NCBI GenBank assembly: GCA_002682825.1
Contig: NOKP01000032.1
Location: forward strand, 186,001 to 250,000
Direction: 5' to 3'
DNA: 64,000 nucleotides
Source of the DNA: Neonectria sp. B-13
Taxonomy: Eukaryota; Ascomycota; Sordariomycetes; Hypocreales; Nectriaceae
The translations under genes were made by a program, and so were the position numbers. Each line of letters begins with the position of its first letter. Positions within the stretch are counted from its first letter, which is position 1. The notes beneath the pieces were generated by a model. That model was not told where the DNA came from, searched no databases, and was given only the letters and a program-made list of their open reading frames with translations. Shown here piece by piece: positions 22,755-34,830 of the stretch.

Positions 22755-23539
22755 CCTAACTCTACTGTTAAGCAGGATTGTGGAATGACACGCTCAGGTG
22801 AAACTTGCACTACTGTAGCACAGAGAAAATAAACAGCCAGCAGGAAACAGGAACGCCTCGGTCAAATGTAAAATACCAAGGAAATAGCAGCTATTAACTA
22901 TTTGCTACCATTGAGGTAAGTCTGGGGCCTACGAGCATCGCTACTAAGTCCTCGGCGTTTGAAGGTTGAGTAGCAAGTGAACGCGCTGGGAGCACACCAA
23001 ATTGCCCAAATTGCAGCGGGGTGTAATGGGCGTGAATTATAGTTAACATATGAGCTCTTTAATTACACCTGCTTTCGTAGGTCGATGTGGTTTTTTTGGT
23101 GATATTTAGGAGGAAGTTCTGTGTTATAAAGCTTAGAAATTGCATTGCTCGGGTATTGGAGGACGTGGTTGGCGTTGATGGCTCTTGCTTATGTGATGTC
23201 GAGTTTTTTAGATGAGATTGAGAGGTTTTGCATAAAAAATGTACTCCCACCGTTTCTGGTCCTCCCCTGAGGCTTCCGGGATTGGATCTCAGTAGCTCGG
23301 AGCACATAACAAGACTAGACTCGTGTAGTGCTCCAGGGTAGGTGAGAGAAAAGGGGCGCTGACCTAATCAGTTTCACCTTGGTCATCGTAGGTATGTGAA
23401 GACGGACTGCTGACGTGAGAACACGTCTCTGTCGCTATACAACTACGAATACACTCGGCCCTTTCACTCATTCTTGTAAAGATCTGTTGCATACGCCTTA
23501 TTCTGCTCTCGATAAGGACTGCTTTAGCAGGCACGAACC
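22755..23539. other. Intergenic, nothing recognised
   Basis: 3' flank of the phosphotransferase and 5' flank of the MFS gene. Open frames at 23059-23307 and 23364-23693 show no family similarity. Confidence 0.45.
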
Positions 23540-25305
23540 ATGGCAGCATGGGATCAAAACCACACGGACTCGGTCGACACTGATGTGGAGAGCATCGACG
23601 AGGACCACAATGTCGGCGGCGAGGGCGAGGAGACGCATTTCTTGCCCATGGATATGGATCTTCCGCCCGAAAAGGGCCCCAGAAAAACCACACAGCGCTA
23701 CGTTGTCCTCATGTGTGTGCAGTTCCTCTTCATGATCGAGTTTAGCCAGTTCATCATGGAGCCGCCTCTGCAGGAGATCATGGAGGACTTCGTATGCCAC
23801 AGCCGCTATGAAGACCACGCTATGGGAGTGCCGCAGGTGCCGGATAGTCGCTGCAAAAACCCCGATGTTCAGCAGACGCTTGCCATGGCTAGGTCGTGGA
23901 TGATGTGGGTTGGAATGCTCGTTCGTGGGTAAACCCGGTGGCGACTCTCGATATCACCACTAATGTGAGCTCTATGCAGCTTTGCTTGTGCAGATTCCCT
24001 ATGGAATCATTGCGGATAGGTACGGTCGTCGCCCTGTCCTGTTTCTCGGACTATTCGGCGTTGTGCTCGCGACAATATGGGACATGATCGTCTGTATGTT
24101 GACTTTCTTACTCAATTTGCACCCTTTATTTCCATGATACACTCTAACTCTGTTCCACCAGTGCTCCGACCAGACGTATTCTCCATCTGGCATCTCCTAC
24201 TTGGCTCCATTCCTACCCTCATTGGAGGTGGCGGTTCCGTCATTACCGCTATGGTCTGGACTATTTTATCAGACTCCATACCAGCTGCAAAGCGGACCTC
24301 CTTGTTCTATCAACTTCACGCTATGATGCTCATTCTCAGTGCAGCGTTTCGCCCTGTTGCGGCATGGCTGCTGAGCATCAACCCCTGGCTTCCGATGTGG
24401 CTGGGCCTGGGCGCCCTAGTTCTCAGCATGTTCTCGAGTCTCCTCATTCCTGAGACGCTAGAGCTCTGCAACATGACTGATGATAAACGTCTTCAGGTAG
24501 ATGAAGCAGACCGGCAAGCGTCAGCGGCCGAGGAGCGCTCGCAACCAAAACAAGGCGTAATGCGGATAGCATGGAATACGACAAAGAAGGACTTTTTGCG
24601 CATTCGGCGTTTCGTTTTGGGTTCCAAAAACCTCATGCTCCTTGTTCTTGCATACGGCCTATGCTATCCCATCAACATCGCCTTCGAAATGAACATGCTT
24701 CAGTATGTGACGAAGAGATTCGACTGGGATTGGTCCACGGTAAGTACTCATTATCTCTTGATTACCTCCAGGTTATCCTAACTGCGTCACAGGCGACATA
24801 CTTCACTACTATATCTAAGGTCACCTCTGTGGCTGTCCTTCTTGTTATCTTGCCCCTAGCCTCTCTCCTGCTCACCAGGCGCTTTAGCTTGGATGTCATA
24901 ACCAGGGACTTGTACCTATCCCGTGGCTCGGTGCTCTTCATCACCGCTGGGAACATGTTCACGGCTGTTGCACCAAAACCTTGGCTGCTGGTAGCGTCGC
25001 TTGTCGTTCTCAGTCTTGGCAATGGATTCCAGCCTCAACTTCGTGCCCTACTCGCTGGACTCGTTGAACCAAACAATTTGGCGACCTTGAGCACGACCAT
25101 TGCAACAGTCGAAACACTAATGGGCCTGGTTAGCGTCCCAGCATTGGGATGGTTATTGAGCAAGGGCATCAATCTTGGGGGAGCCTGGATGGGCTTGCCC
25201 TTCTTGATGACGTTCTTTTGCGCCGTCTTGGCGACTGCGGCGATGTTTATCTTCAAAATCCATCGGGGAATGATTGCGCAGGCTGAAGGACGTTACGGTC
25301 ACTAA
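23540..25305 (+). CDS. MFS transporter (12-helix, drug/metabolite efflux type)
   Basis: 529 aa in four exons: 23540-23924, 23980-24093, 24162-24739 and 24793-25305, phase-checked. An acidic cytosolic N-terminus leads to TTQRYVVLMCVQFLFMIEFS (helix 1). Joining exons 1 and 2 with the donor at 23925 restores VPLLVQIPYGIIADRYGRRP, the classic helix 2 and motif A (GxxADRxGRR). Then come LIGGGGSVITAMVWTILSD, SIPAAKRTSLFYQLHA, a central loop rich in Glu/Gln/Lys, and the C-terminal helices (QPQLRALLAGLVEPNN, LMGLVSVPALGWLL). The substrate is unknown. The gene upstream is a phosphotransferase, downstream a Zn2Cys6 regulator in the same direction. Confidence 0.88.
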
Positions 25306-26078
25306 AGGTCATCAATATCAGGCAGGTTCTTGAAGTCGGGGCACATTACCAAGTTTTTGAATGCGGGATAGAAATGGCTGGGTCATAGATTAGGAATACG
25401 AAGACGGTGAGGGACTGGTTACAGTTTCCAGATTCCACTTGTGTCATGCGTGGTAAGCAAAAGGTCTCGTCTCGGAGAGGGAGGCAGTTGGTTTACGTCA
25501 ACTTCTCCGAGTGGATCCCTTCAAAAGCCGCGGCCGCCTTGGCCCTCCGGTCGCTTTGGCCCCTCGGATCCATGACTGATGAGATCGGCAGGGATCGAAG
25601 AAGCTGAAGAAGTCTAAATGTGCCGTCATTTTCAAATCGCGGGCGCCAACCAAGATGGCCGCGTTGTGTGCTTCGTCATGACTGATGCCCACTGCCGCCA
25701 CGGACACGAACACGACATAGCCGCTCTGAAACGCCGATGCTATTTCTCTTCGGACAAGTCAGGATCAACATCATGGTCATCCTTATTACCCCGACAGCCT
25801 CAAAGACTCGGGCGTGGTTCAAGTCCGTCTTGGCTCCATTCAACCAAGACATCCAGCCCTCCCTCGAGTTCAAGACTCGCATATCAACCCCCACTCAACC
25901 GTGTCCAGCCGGACCCGCCCTTGTTGGTTGCCGACCCATCTTCCTTCCTTCGGACGGCCAAGTGCAGAGCTTTTCGCTGTCTCCATCAACTGGCTCAGCA
26001 CCTGCGTAACTTGGACATTCCGAAGCATACAACCTGTGTCAACAGAATCTCATTAGATTGATTGGAGCACTCTCCGCC
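25306..26078. other. Intergenic upstream of Zn2Cys6 regulator
   Basis: Several open frames (25618-26061 and overlapping) show no protein similarity. A GC-rich word CCGCGGCCGCC lies near 25529. The right end is a C-rich, pyrimidine-rich leader typical of fungal promoters. Confidence 0.4.
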
Positions 26079-28425
26079 ATGGGCCCGAAGCGGGCTTGTG
26101 ATGCCTGCTACAGGAGAAAGGTCAACCAACCCTCACGCCTCCACACTCCCCAGCTCCTGCGTCCCTCAGTATCTACAGCCTGTTCCATCCCTTGCCGTCA
26201 AGCTGCCCATCACTTTTCAGACCAACATCTTACTTACCTTGTCCTGCAAACAGATTCAATGTTTTCGGGCCGAGCCAGCTGCACCTTGTTCCTGGTGTAA
26301 CCATCACGGTCTCGCCTGTACATTCGACAGAGTGTCTGGACGTCGGAAGAGGAAGAAAACTTCTCTGTAAGCCTGCTCCATTCTCTCTTATCCCCAAATG
26401 TCACATTAGATGAACCTATCTAACCTGCGTGCCCCTCCCGGCATTCACCTCCAGCGCGAAATCAGCCACCGAGCAGAGCTTATTTGAGCGAATCCAGAAA
26501 ATCGAAGACACTCTAGGCCGGACCTTTACTTACCAAAAGCCCAATACCGAATCCTCAACCTCCTCTTCCGTCCCTGTTACTACCCCCCCTTCCCCAGTCT
26601 CAATTCCTCCGGCCGAGGCGGGCGAGCAGACGTCAAATCTTGCCAGTCCAGGAGAAAAGTTCGCCATCCACGACTCGATACCAATCCCCGACAGTCCGTT
26701 TAGTAACACTGCCTCGTCTGGTCAGATTCACTATGGCGGATGTCACTTGGGACAAATCAGTTCCCATAATGGTATGCTAGTTCTCTCCGACCATGGTCAG
26801 CAGTGGATCTCCAAAAGGACTGGCGAAGATGTCTCATTCTCTCACTTCCACCTGAACGTTCTGCCAGTCCTGCCTCCACCGTTATCCGCCAAGCACTTTT
26901 ATCACCCAAGTGAGCTATATCAGCTCCCAGAACAGAGTATCACACGGCAGCTTCTACACATCTTCTTCAACTCAGCATTCAGGCTCATGTTCCCTGTGCT
27001 TGATCATCTTCTCTTTGAGGAAACTCTCACTCTGGCGTATAAATCATTTCAAGGCCCGCCTTGTTTTCAGCATATCAGTGCTAAGGCGTGTGTTCTTTCT
27101 TTTCTCTCCATATCGTACCTTTTTAAAGGTCAGACGGGGAACATACCTACTGTAGACAGTGATGCTTGCGCAGCCAAGGCGAACCATCTACTGTCAGATG
27201 TCTTCAAACATGCAGGTATTGAGAGTCTCCAGACTGTCTTCATGCTAGTAAGTCTACTTGCGAACCCTGAACAGCTGTTATTCAACAACTCAGTTCTAAC
27301 TTCCGTTCAGTATATACACCAGGCATTTTCTGGTCAACTGCAATCTGCAGCTGCATTACATGCCATTGCTTGCCGTATTGTATTTACGCTCGGAGGGCAT
27401 TTGTGTAACCCGACGAGCGCCTGTAGCGCACCAGTTACACGCGTGGAACGGAAAGCTCATCAGGTTCGGATGATATTTTGGTTGTGTTACATCTTTGACA
27501 AGGATATCGCTCTTCGCAGTGGTCAGCCGCCATTAATATCTGATGAGTTCTGTGACTTAACTCTTCCATACGATCCCATGGACCACTACTCTTTCCAACC
27601 ATCACTCAAGAAAGGCCTTAGTATTGAGTTCAACCACCACGAGGAGCCCTCCATATGTCTTCCTGGAGATCTCTGCCTGAGTCGCCTGAAGGAGAGAACC
27701 TCTCGATCACTTTACTCCATCCAAGCGCAGCGGAAGACAGATGCCGAAATTCTTCGCAACATCCGTGAGTTAGATGATGACCTTGAGAACTGGCGACTAT
27801 CTATCCCACCCAACTTTCGACCTGCGCTCTCAATACCTGATGCGACTCAAGTACTGGTCCAAAACATGGAGGTTCATTGGGGCATGCGATACGTCATTCT
27901 GCATTTGGAATATTACCACCTGATGTCAACAATTCATGGAGCAAGTGAGAGATGCTCCATCTTGCCAAATGAAAATGTTTCAAATGACAGTAACTGGAAC
28001 CTCGGCATTCAATCAAGTATTGCTCTGTCTTTAGAAGCAAGCCGGTCAACAGTTACCTTTTTAAGAACTGCAGTCAGTGGACTGGCTGGGGAAGCATTTT
28101 GGTGAGTACTTCCCCTCTTGTTTGATCAATCTCTGCCACTGAGGAGTTAGAAGTAACTAAGCGGAAGAAACAAAACAGGATTCTTATTTCCTACCCTACA
28201 GCCGCCATCATAACAATCTTCCTCAATATTCTCAGGAATCCCCGAGATCTACAAGCCAAACCTGACCTATATCTCCTCCATTCGGCGGCAGATCTCGTCA
28301 AATACATGCCAGTTTGCAGGCTAACATCTCGTGAAATTAGCCACATTAACGTGGTGAATAAGTTTGTAGCCGAGCTGGTGCGACTTGCGCATTGCGTTAT
28401 AGCAAAGTCAGACATGGAACGTTAA
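26079..28425 (+). CDS. Zn2Cys6 transcription factor
   Basis: 661 aa in five exons: 26079-26120, 26254-26366, 26455-27247, 27311-28101 and 28179-28425, phase-checked. The zinc cluster is split by the first intron (133 nt): RACDACYRRK plus IQCFRAE, PCSWC and GLACTF, spacing C-x2-C-x6-C. A basic run (GRRKRKK) follows. The middle region has HQVRMIFWLCYIFDKDIALR and SGQPPLISDEFCD, the standard fungal_trans signature. The segment 27248-27310 (63 nt, GTAAGT to TTCAG) is open in frame but clearly an intron, because its removal restores QTVFMLYIHQAFSGQLQSA. The last exon restores a C-terminus (NPRDLQAKPDLYLL) that would be lost if the frame were read straight through. Target genes unknown. Confidence 0.87.
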
Positions 28426-28599
28426 TAACAGTAAATGTTATTAAATTACGTGTTGGAAATAATGGTTCACTTCAACAGCAATGTACATGGTCTCTGCGGG
28501 CCAGCATCGCCTTAATCAAGTAGTGGTGCATTAAAGGGAATTAATGGGAGTGTTGAACACTCATTTGTCAGTCTCAAATTGTTGGTTACAACTGATTCG

Positions 28600-30240
28600 G
28601 TGGTGTGATGGGTAGGGTGATACCCTGCAGCGCATCAAGTCCACACAAGCTGGGCCAAGCTCACCCAAGAAACCTTTGCGACCTCCCGAGTCCTCGGAGC
28701 CTACCGAGTGGAAGCAGCAGAGAAATAGCACACCTATATCATCGCAGGATGCGACCGCAGCTATGGTAGCTTTCTCACAGGGCGCGCTCCCCTCACTAAA
28801 CACACAGTCGCCGAGGAAGCGCATGTGCAGACTGCTCGCCGCCCAATCCGCTGCGCTCCCTCCTAACACGACGATCCCGCCATGCTGACGACCACCTAGA
28901 TCGTCTCCTTCCAAGAAGAGATCCCCCGCCGCTTCAGACTCTTTGGAACCAGATTCCTCAGCCGCTATATCTCACGAGCGAGCCCTCCTAAGCAGTGCAA
29001 TAGCTGCTAGGATGCCCATCCTCACAAGATCTGCTCGAGGAAGACCCACTGTAGGACATGCGGAAATGAAGACCACGGATCAACCCTCTGCATCAAACTA
29101 CCCCAGTGTGCTAACTGCTGGGCCCCCCATGTGGCTGACGATGAATCGTGATCAGCACGACCTAAGACACAGGGAGGAGTCCATACCAAACCAACCGACG
29201 CTAGCAAACGCAAGCTACGAAATGCCGACGAACGCAGCTACCGGCAGCTAAACCCGACCAGGCCAGTATCGCTAGCTCCCTCAACTCCTCGCCCGACGAC
29301 CCCGAGCAAGAAGATCACGATTCCTCCAATCTACCAGGATAGCAGCCCCTACAACGCCAAAGAAACGACTCCGCATCGACTCGCCAGAGGCCAGTTCCAG
29401 CTCCGACCACGCAACGCCATGGACTTTGAATGATACCACGACCGCTACATCACTCCTCAAACGCAAGAAGAAACCACTACGGATCTTTGAGGCCAATGTG
29501 GGCAAAGTCTTTGAGTGCTATGACACAGCCCTCGGCCTAGCTCACCAAGGTGGCTATGATATCATCCTCTTTTAAGACCCTGGACTTCCCTTGATGAATG
29601 GAGCCTTACTAAGACACATAGTGCATATGATGTCTACTCGCCAGGCCGAGAATGGGACTCACGAGACACGCGTCTGCGTGTCATGCCCTCCGTTACCCGC
29701 GGGGGCGGCCTGACAGCCGAGAAACTGCGCCCAGTATAATCAAGAGACATGCTCTAGGTACTAACCTACTACATGACTATTCTAAATATCTATTAAGAAT
29801 CACCCACACTGTCAGTCTTCAAGACAATAACAAGCCTCCCAATCCCGGCCCAATACTTAGTAGCAGGAGAATTCAATGCCTATCACCGCCTCTAGCAAAG
29901 CAAGAATAGCCATGACTACGGGAGTATAGTCGCAGAATAGGCAATCGCCAACAATCTCACACTCCTTCATCCCCCAAGCACACCAACCAGCCCAGCAGGT
30001 AATACGATCGATCTTGCCTTCTCTAACCTCCCCAAGAACATCTCGCAACAAGCTCCGACCACTACGCTCTAAGCATCCAACTACCCAACATTCGCCAGCG
30101 CCCGACCAGGGCAGTAGGGGAAGCTGCCTCCAAGCATGCCCCAGCGGTACCATGGTGGTCTGAGGACTGTTAGAGCGAAGGGGACCGGGTCAAACATGCG
30201 GCAACAAGTTACAAAAAGAAGAAGAGCTACTTCTAATGTG
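28600..30240 (+). mobile_element. Tad-like LINE retrotransposon, 5' and 3' truncated relic
   Basis: Remains of both ORFs of a Tad-clade non-LTR element. ORF1 end: EEIPRRFRLFGTRFLS, then zinc-knuckle spacing CRTCGNEDHGSTLC and QCANCWAPHVADDES, all near 28900-29180. ORF2 start: LRIFEANVGK, ALGLAHQGGYDIILF (endonuclease N-terminus, about 29480-29570), then EFNAYHRL, SHDYGSIVAE, NTIDLAFSNLP, DHYALSIQLP and VPWWSED further on. Stops replace Trp or Gln codons (TGG to TAG, CAA to TAA), which fits RIP. The reverse transcriptase is absent, so the copy is dead. The left edge is approximate; the right edge abuts a dead MFS gene. Confidence 0.82.
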
Positions 30241-30730
30241 CAAATTGAGGAAAGAGTGCACCAAAGATACTCTCGCTCGCTGCGCTAATGGGCGCCATGG
30301 CTCCGAACAAGCCCATGGCGATATTACGCATCTTGTCTGGGGGGATGTTGATGGCTAGCAGCGCAACTGAGTTTGGAACCATGAAGGCTTTGCTAGCTCT
30401 AGCCATGCCTCGGGCAAAGGAAAAACTGATGATATTCCGCATGAAGCCACTGATAACATGTCAGAGCACCCACCAAGCTCCTGCGCAGATGAGGGTGCGC
30501 TTATGGCTAAACATTGAGCAAATCTGCTAAGGTACCTTGACTTGCCATCAAAATCGCGTCATTGCGGGCTTTGTACCAGCGCTAACATTTGAAACCCTTG
30601 TGGGCTGTACGGACATGAAGCGGCGATCCAGGTAGCTACGTCTCGATGCAGCTTGAGATCATCGGCGATGGGGAGAGTAACCGCGATACCGGCGCCAAAT
30701 GGGATTATCTAAACTATCCATCAGATCATG
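30233..30730 (-). pseudogene. DHA2-type MFS transporter relic
   Basis: Minus-strand pieces in order: FGAGIAVTLPIADDLKL and TWIAASCPYSPQG (helix 1-2, about 30650-30710), then in another frame FSHKRTLICAGAWWVL, a stop where Trp is expected, HVISGFMRN and FARGMARASKAFMVPNS. Finally IPPDKMRNIAMGLFGAMAP and SIFGALFPQ. This is the helix 1-5 part of a 14-helix drug transporter. The rest of the gene (helices 6-14) is missing exactly where the LINE relic begins, so transposon insertion or rearrangement probably cut it. Confidence 0.7.
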
Positions 30731-31538
30731 AATGCTTTCATCACTTATTAATATCCCAGGGCGATAAATTCTGACCTGTACGAGCTGGATCAGCCGTTTT
30801 AGTCGAACTCAATTCTCGTCCCTGTCCAGGTGCATCGCCCTGAGTGGGCTCGACCACGGTGACAGGGGAAATGGTGACCAACTCGATCTTGGATTACGTT
30901 AGTACTCCGAACGGGCTTCTTACTCGTTGCTTTGTTACACCCTTTGAGAACCCGAAAAGATCGAATCAACGCCATGGAAAAGGAGAACCGTGGCTTGACG
31001 CAACGGAGATCATCAGCCTCACTCCGGCGTCTTTTTCGTTTCATTTTATCTTTAGGCCGGAAGCTAGTAGAGCACCGAGAGTAAATGAAGCCCCTGGTTG
31101 TTCCATCACATCAGTATTTAACTCATGAAGTGGCTACGCTCTCTACAGGTATCGATTGTGTCGTCGTGGGAAGGAGTTGGTCGACCGTGCTTTGACGGTT
31201 GGTCCCCGTGGTAAGAACCGGTTATCTCTGCCATACACGTCTTGATGACCTACTTGCTACGTAAACGTTTAGGTGATCAACTCATGTTTGTTGAATAAGT
31301 ATCTCGCTGACAATTGCGTATTAGGTTGTTACATAACCACGCCTCATCAGCCTAGTAAGTTACGTAACGAGTCCGAGCATGTCAACAGCGCCGATCTTCT
31401 CACGAGATATCGGATGTGTGTGCCCTTCTTAAGAGGAGCATATAAGTTGCGATCCAGCTCCTTCGTAAACTTTGTTATCACACATTCATAAATTACTTAC
31501 AGAAACACCAACAACTCAGTCTACATCTACCAAACGAA
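30731..31538. other. Intergenic, 5' flank of NmrA-like gene
   Basis: The left part (to about 30900) may hold the unrecognisable N-terminus of the dead DHA2 gene. The right end is the promoter and leader of the NmrA-like gene. No other gene seen. Confidence 0.4.
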
Positions 31539-32639
31539 ATGGCTCCCCGTGTTATTGCAGTCATCGGCGGTACCGGCGCCCAAGGGATGCCCGTTGTAAG
31601 GGATCTGGTCAAGTCTGGCGATTACACCGTTCGGGCTTTGACGCGCAATCCGGACGGCCTTCGCTTCAAGGAGATCCAGTCATATGGCCCAGCTGGCGCC
31701 GTAGAGCCCATTGTCGGCACATTCGCATCTGAACAATCCCTCAGGGAGCTCTTCCGCGGTGCCTGGGGGGCCTTCGTCAATATCGACGGATTCAACTGCG
31801 GCGAAAAGACCGAAATCTATTGGTCGATTCGTGCCTACGAGCTTGCCATCGAAGAAGGAGTCAAGTTCTACGTTTACAGCAACCTCGCCTACGCCTACAA
31901 GCTGAGTGGGTATAAGCCCGAGTTTCGTGGCGGTCACTACGACGCCAAGGGTCGAATCGGCGAATGGATCTTGTCTCAGAATCCAGATGTCACTAGGCTC
32001 CATGGCATGCAGGCCGCGCTATTCTCGACTGGTCCGTATATGGAGATGGCTATCCACGCCTACACGCCGATGCCACCCCTCGTCGAAGATGGCGTGGTCA
32101 CTTGGCGTGTGCCGCTGGGGGACGGAGCTGTGCCTGAAGTTGCTCTCGATGATTGCGGATATTACGTCAAGTGGCTGTTTGACCATCCAGAGCGGGCAAA
32201 TGGGATGAATCTAGATGTGGCTATCGAACATGCCACTTATGCCCAAGTCGCAGAGGCTTTTTCGAAAGTCACAGGCAAGCCGGCACGGTATATTGACACA
32301 AGCTTCGATGACTACTTCGCCACCACGACTGTCGCCGAACTCCCCACGGCCTACAACTCTGATCCAAAGGATCCAGCAACAATGAAATACCGGGATAACT
32401 TCACGGGATGGTGGAACTTGTGGCGTCATTCGGCTGGGAACAAGGGCCTAATCCGGAAGGATTACAAGGTGCTCGATGAGATCCACCCCGGCCGTATCAG
32501 AACCGTCGAGGAGTGGTTTATACGAGAGGACAAGCGAGGCAGGGAGCTGGGACTTGGTAGCTTGTGGGAGAGAGTTCAGCCTGAGAACATCGGCCTTGTT
32601 CTCAAGCTTCATGAGGATAAGAGGCAGGGCGCTCTCTAA
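31539..32639 (+). CDS. NmrA-like family NAD(P)-binding protein
   Basis: Intronless 366-aa protein with an N-terminal Rossmann fold: VIAVIGGTGAQGMPVV (GxxGxxG) then VRALTRNPDG, the NADP-preferring strand-2 arginines of the NmrA/HSCARG group. The central region FVNIDGFNC and KFYVYSNLAYAYKLSGY replaces the SDR Tyr-x3-Lys, so it may be a redox sensor or an atypical reductase. NmrA itself binds the GATA factor AreA in nitrogen repression; most relatives have other roles. Flanked on both sides by dead genes, so there is no functional context. Confidence 0.88.
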   Translation: MAPRVIAVIGGTGAQGMPVVRDLVKSGDYTVRALTRNPDGLRFKEIQSYGPAGAVEPIVGTFASEQSLRELFRGAWGAFVNIDGFNCGEKTEIYWSIRAYELAIEEGVKFYVYSNLAYAYKLSGYKPEFRGGHYDAKGRIGEWILSQNPDVTRLHGMQAALFSTGPYMEMAIHAYTPMPPLVEDGVVTWRVPLGDGAVPEVALDDCGYYVKWLFDHPERANGMNLDVAIEHATYAQVAEAFSKVTGKPARYIDTSFDDYFATTTVAELPTAYNSDPKDPATMKYRDNFTGWWNLWRHSAGNKGLIRKDYKVLDEIHPGRIRTVEEWFIREDKRGRELGLGSLWERVQPENIGLVLKLHEDKRQGAL

Positions 32640-33210
32640 CTTTGTAGCCAATTTGGCATACTTGTGAGAATTCAAGTCTTATGGCTCTCAATGCAAGCAT
32701 CCAATTCTTTGTTTCTTCTTTTTCTTTCTTTCATAAATTCAAAATCAACCGAAAAGGGAAAAGAGAAGGGAAAAAATTACTTTTTTAGCAGAACGTTAAG
32801 CTGCCCTGGATTGCATTAAGTCCTTGTCTTGAGTTGAATAGAGCGTATGTGTAATATCGTGTCACTTGGCATTGGGTTTACTTGAAATGTCTATTCTGTC
32901 TTGCATAACCGTGTTATTGCTACTCTGTGGAAAGACCACCGCCGCGAAATAACGGAGCGTATCTAGAACTTCAGAAGTAACTGTCATGGGGCCTTGCGAT
33001 TAAACGTTTCGTTATAAAGACGATTGTAAGGTTCAATACAATATTAATCTATATCTGCATTAATAACAGATCAGAACAGTAAAGAAAATTACTGTCAGAG
33101 GAACCGTCAGATCCTCCGGTGGTTCTCTCACCTGCCTGGCTGCGTGAGTATCCTGGTACGCATGGTTTTGTTGAAGCCATTGCAGGCAACGAATGTTGAC
33201 CATGTAATAC
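32640..33210. other. Intergenic, pyrimidine tract
   Basis: 3' flank of the NmrA-like gene with a T/C-rich tract near 32708-32732 followed by an A/G-rich stretch. No gene seen. Confidence 0.45.
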
Positions 33211-34830
33211 TCACTCCACTGGCCACACATGGCGGATGAACTCCTCCACGTTACCCAGAAATAGCTCCGGTTGTTCCATGGCTGCAAAGTGGCCACCCTA
33301 CCAAGACGATGTCAGTGTCTAGGGCCCCTGGGAAGGAAGAGGATCTAGGCGTCGTTTTCAGGCTAAACTAACCTTCATATGCAGCCTATGCCATACCAGA
33401 TTTCCCTCCTTCTCGAGCCATGCCACTGGCATGGGACCCAATTCGTGGGGAAATGAAGAGTATCCAAGTGGCTTCTCGCAGTAGTCCTTCGGGTCAGAGA
33501 GGGGAGGATGCAGACCAGCCGTGCCGTAGGGCTGTGCAGAAAGATAATTAGCACATGGAGAACATCACTTGGCCAAGAGGAACGAGCAGGAGTGGAATCT
33601 CACCATCCCATAGGGATAGAGTCCTCGGCCAATTGACTGAGTAAACCAGTACAGCGTGACGTTGTCGAAGATTTCCTTATAGTCGGGAGTCGTGTCGGTC
33701 CATGCAATGAACTTCTTGCCTATCCTACCATATGAATCAGCAGCCTGTCCACATCTTGGCCTGGAGAAATTGTTACCAAGACAGCAGTGCGAGCGGGTTC
33801 AAAGACAAGACATGGCCGATTGTTGCCGGTCTTGTAGTATGCTCCTGAAAATAAACATTTCCCGATGTCAAAAACTTCTGCAAGCGCTGCAAACTCTGCC
33901 GCTCAGCATCACTGACGTCACTCTGCGAAACCCCCTCAGGCTCCTGGCCGATGGCGAAGTTGACGGGCTGGGTTAGCCCTGACTAACGGCGATGATGCAA
34001 CAAGGTAATACGTACCGTGGATCGCTGGGCAGATGGTTAGTGTTCAGTGGTTTCGCCCAGTGGAAACTGTTGACGTAGAAACTTACCATGACATTCCTTG
34101 TGGTTGATAGCAAGGATCCAAGAGACAAAGGCTCCGATTTCACCTCCTTACGAAATAAGCCACCCTCAAAGCCTAGCCCAACGATGAGCTTATTCATGAC
34201 GCGTCCAATATCTTAGGTGCTCCAGTCCTTAGTCAGGGGAGGCCCGGACGACTGTGTATCGCCCGGGAAAGACGGGACGATAACGTGGTAGGGCAGATCT
34301 TTAGGAGCGTACTTCTAGCGCAATATCTCGATCACTTTAAGAAATTCAAGGTGGTCCCCTGATATTTTGTCAACTGTTGCGAAACGAAAGCTGCAGCGCG
34401 ACGCAGCTGACCTGGCCATCCATGCAGCAGGAGATGAGGAATTTCATTCTTTTGCGGGAGAACAAAGCCGCACAATGGATGCGAAAGCTTTCTCCGTCGT
34501 CATCCTGGATGTTTGCAATGAAGTTGGGAATTAGCTGATATACTCTTCTCGTTGTCTCCTGAAGCGAGCAAGGTTAATTCTGAGTCACAGAAACCTAGTC
34601 AGACCGGCGTTTTGATGATACCCAACACTGAGGAGCCAACTTACAAGTCATACTTGTTCTCTCAAAACTCATTCCCTTAAGATATCCAGTCATGGGTAAT
34701 CCCACACTTGCCCTCAGGTTAGAGACTCTCGTATGTTTTGGGCGCAAGCTTGGAGAGACGCAGAAGCTGTTTGAACCCGTCGAGCTTCTCCTCTGAGATG
34801 CGCAGTTGGAACCTTTCCAGTTGAAATTGG
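33211..34830 (-). pseudogene. Epoxide hydrolase (microsomal-type alpha/beta hydrolase), relic
   Basis: Minus-strand fragments appear in family order across frames: FQLRISEEKLDGFKQLLRLS (N-terminal EHN domain), DDDGESFRIHCAAL, IPHLLLHGWPGQ (oxyanion HGxP), YAPKDLPYHVIVPSFPGDTQ, then DIGRVMNKLIVGLGFEGG and NSFHWAKPLN. The last pieces are FTSG/VYFQEHTTRPATI, FIAWTDTTPDYKEIFDNVTL and GGHFAAMEQPELFLGNVEEF (catalytic His region). Frameshifts and stops interrupt it, including a stop inside the WST-DIGR stretch and a shift at the expected nucleophile segment. No intact start. About 1.6 kb remains, near the full gene length, so decay is by point changes and small indels rather than large deletion. Confidence 0.82.

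Noticed and set aside
33692..33976. Plus-strand open frame of 94 aa
   Set aside because: Antisense to the epoxide hydrolase relic; no similarity.
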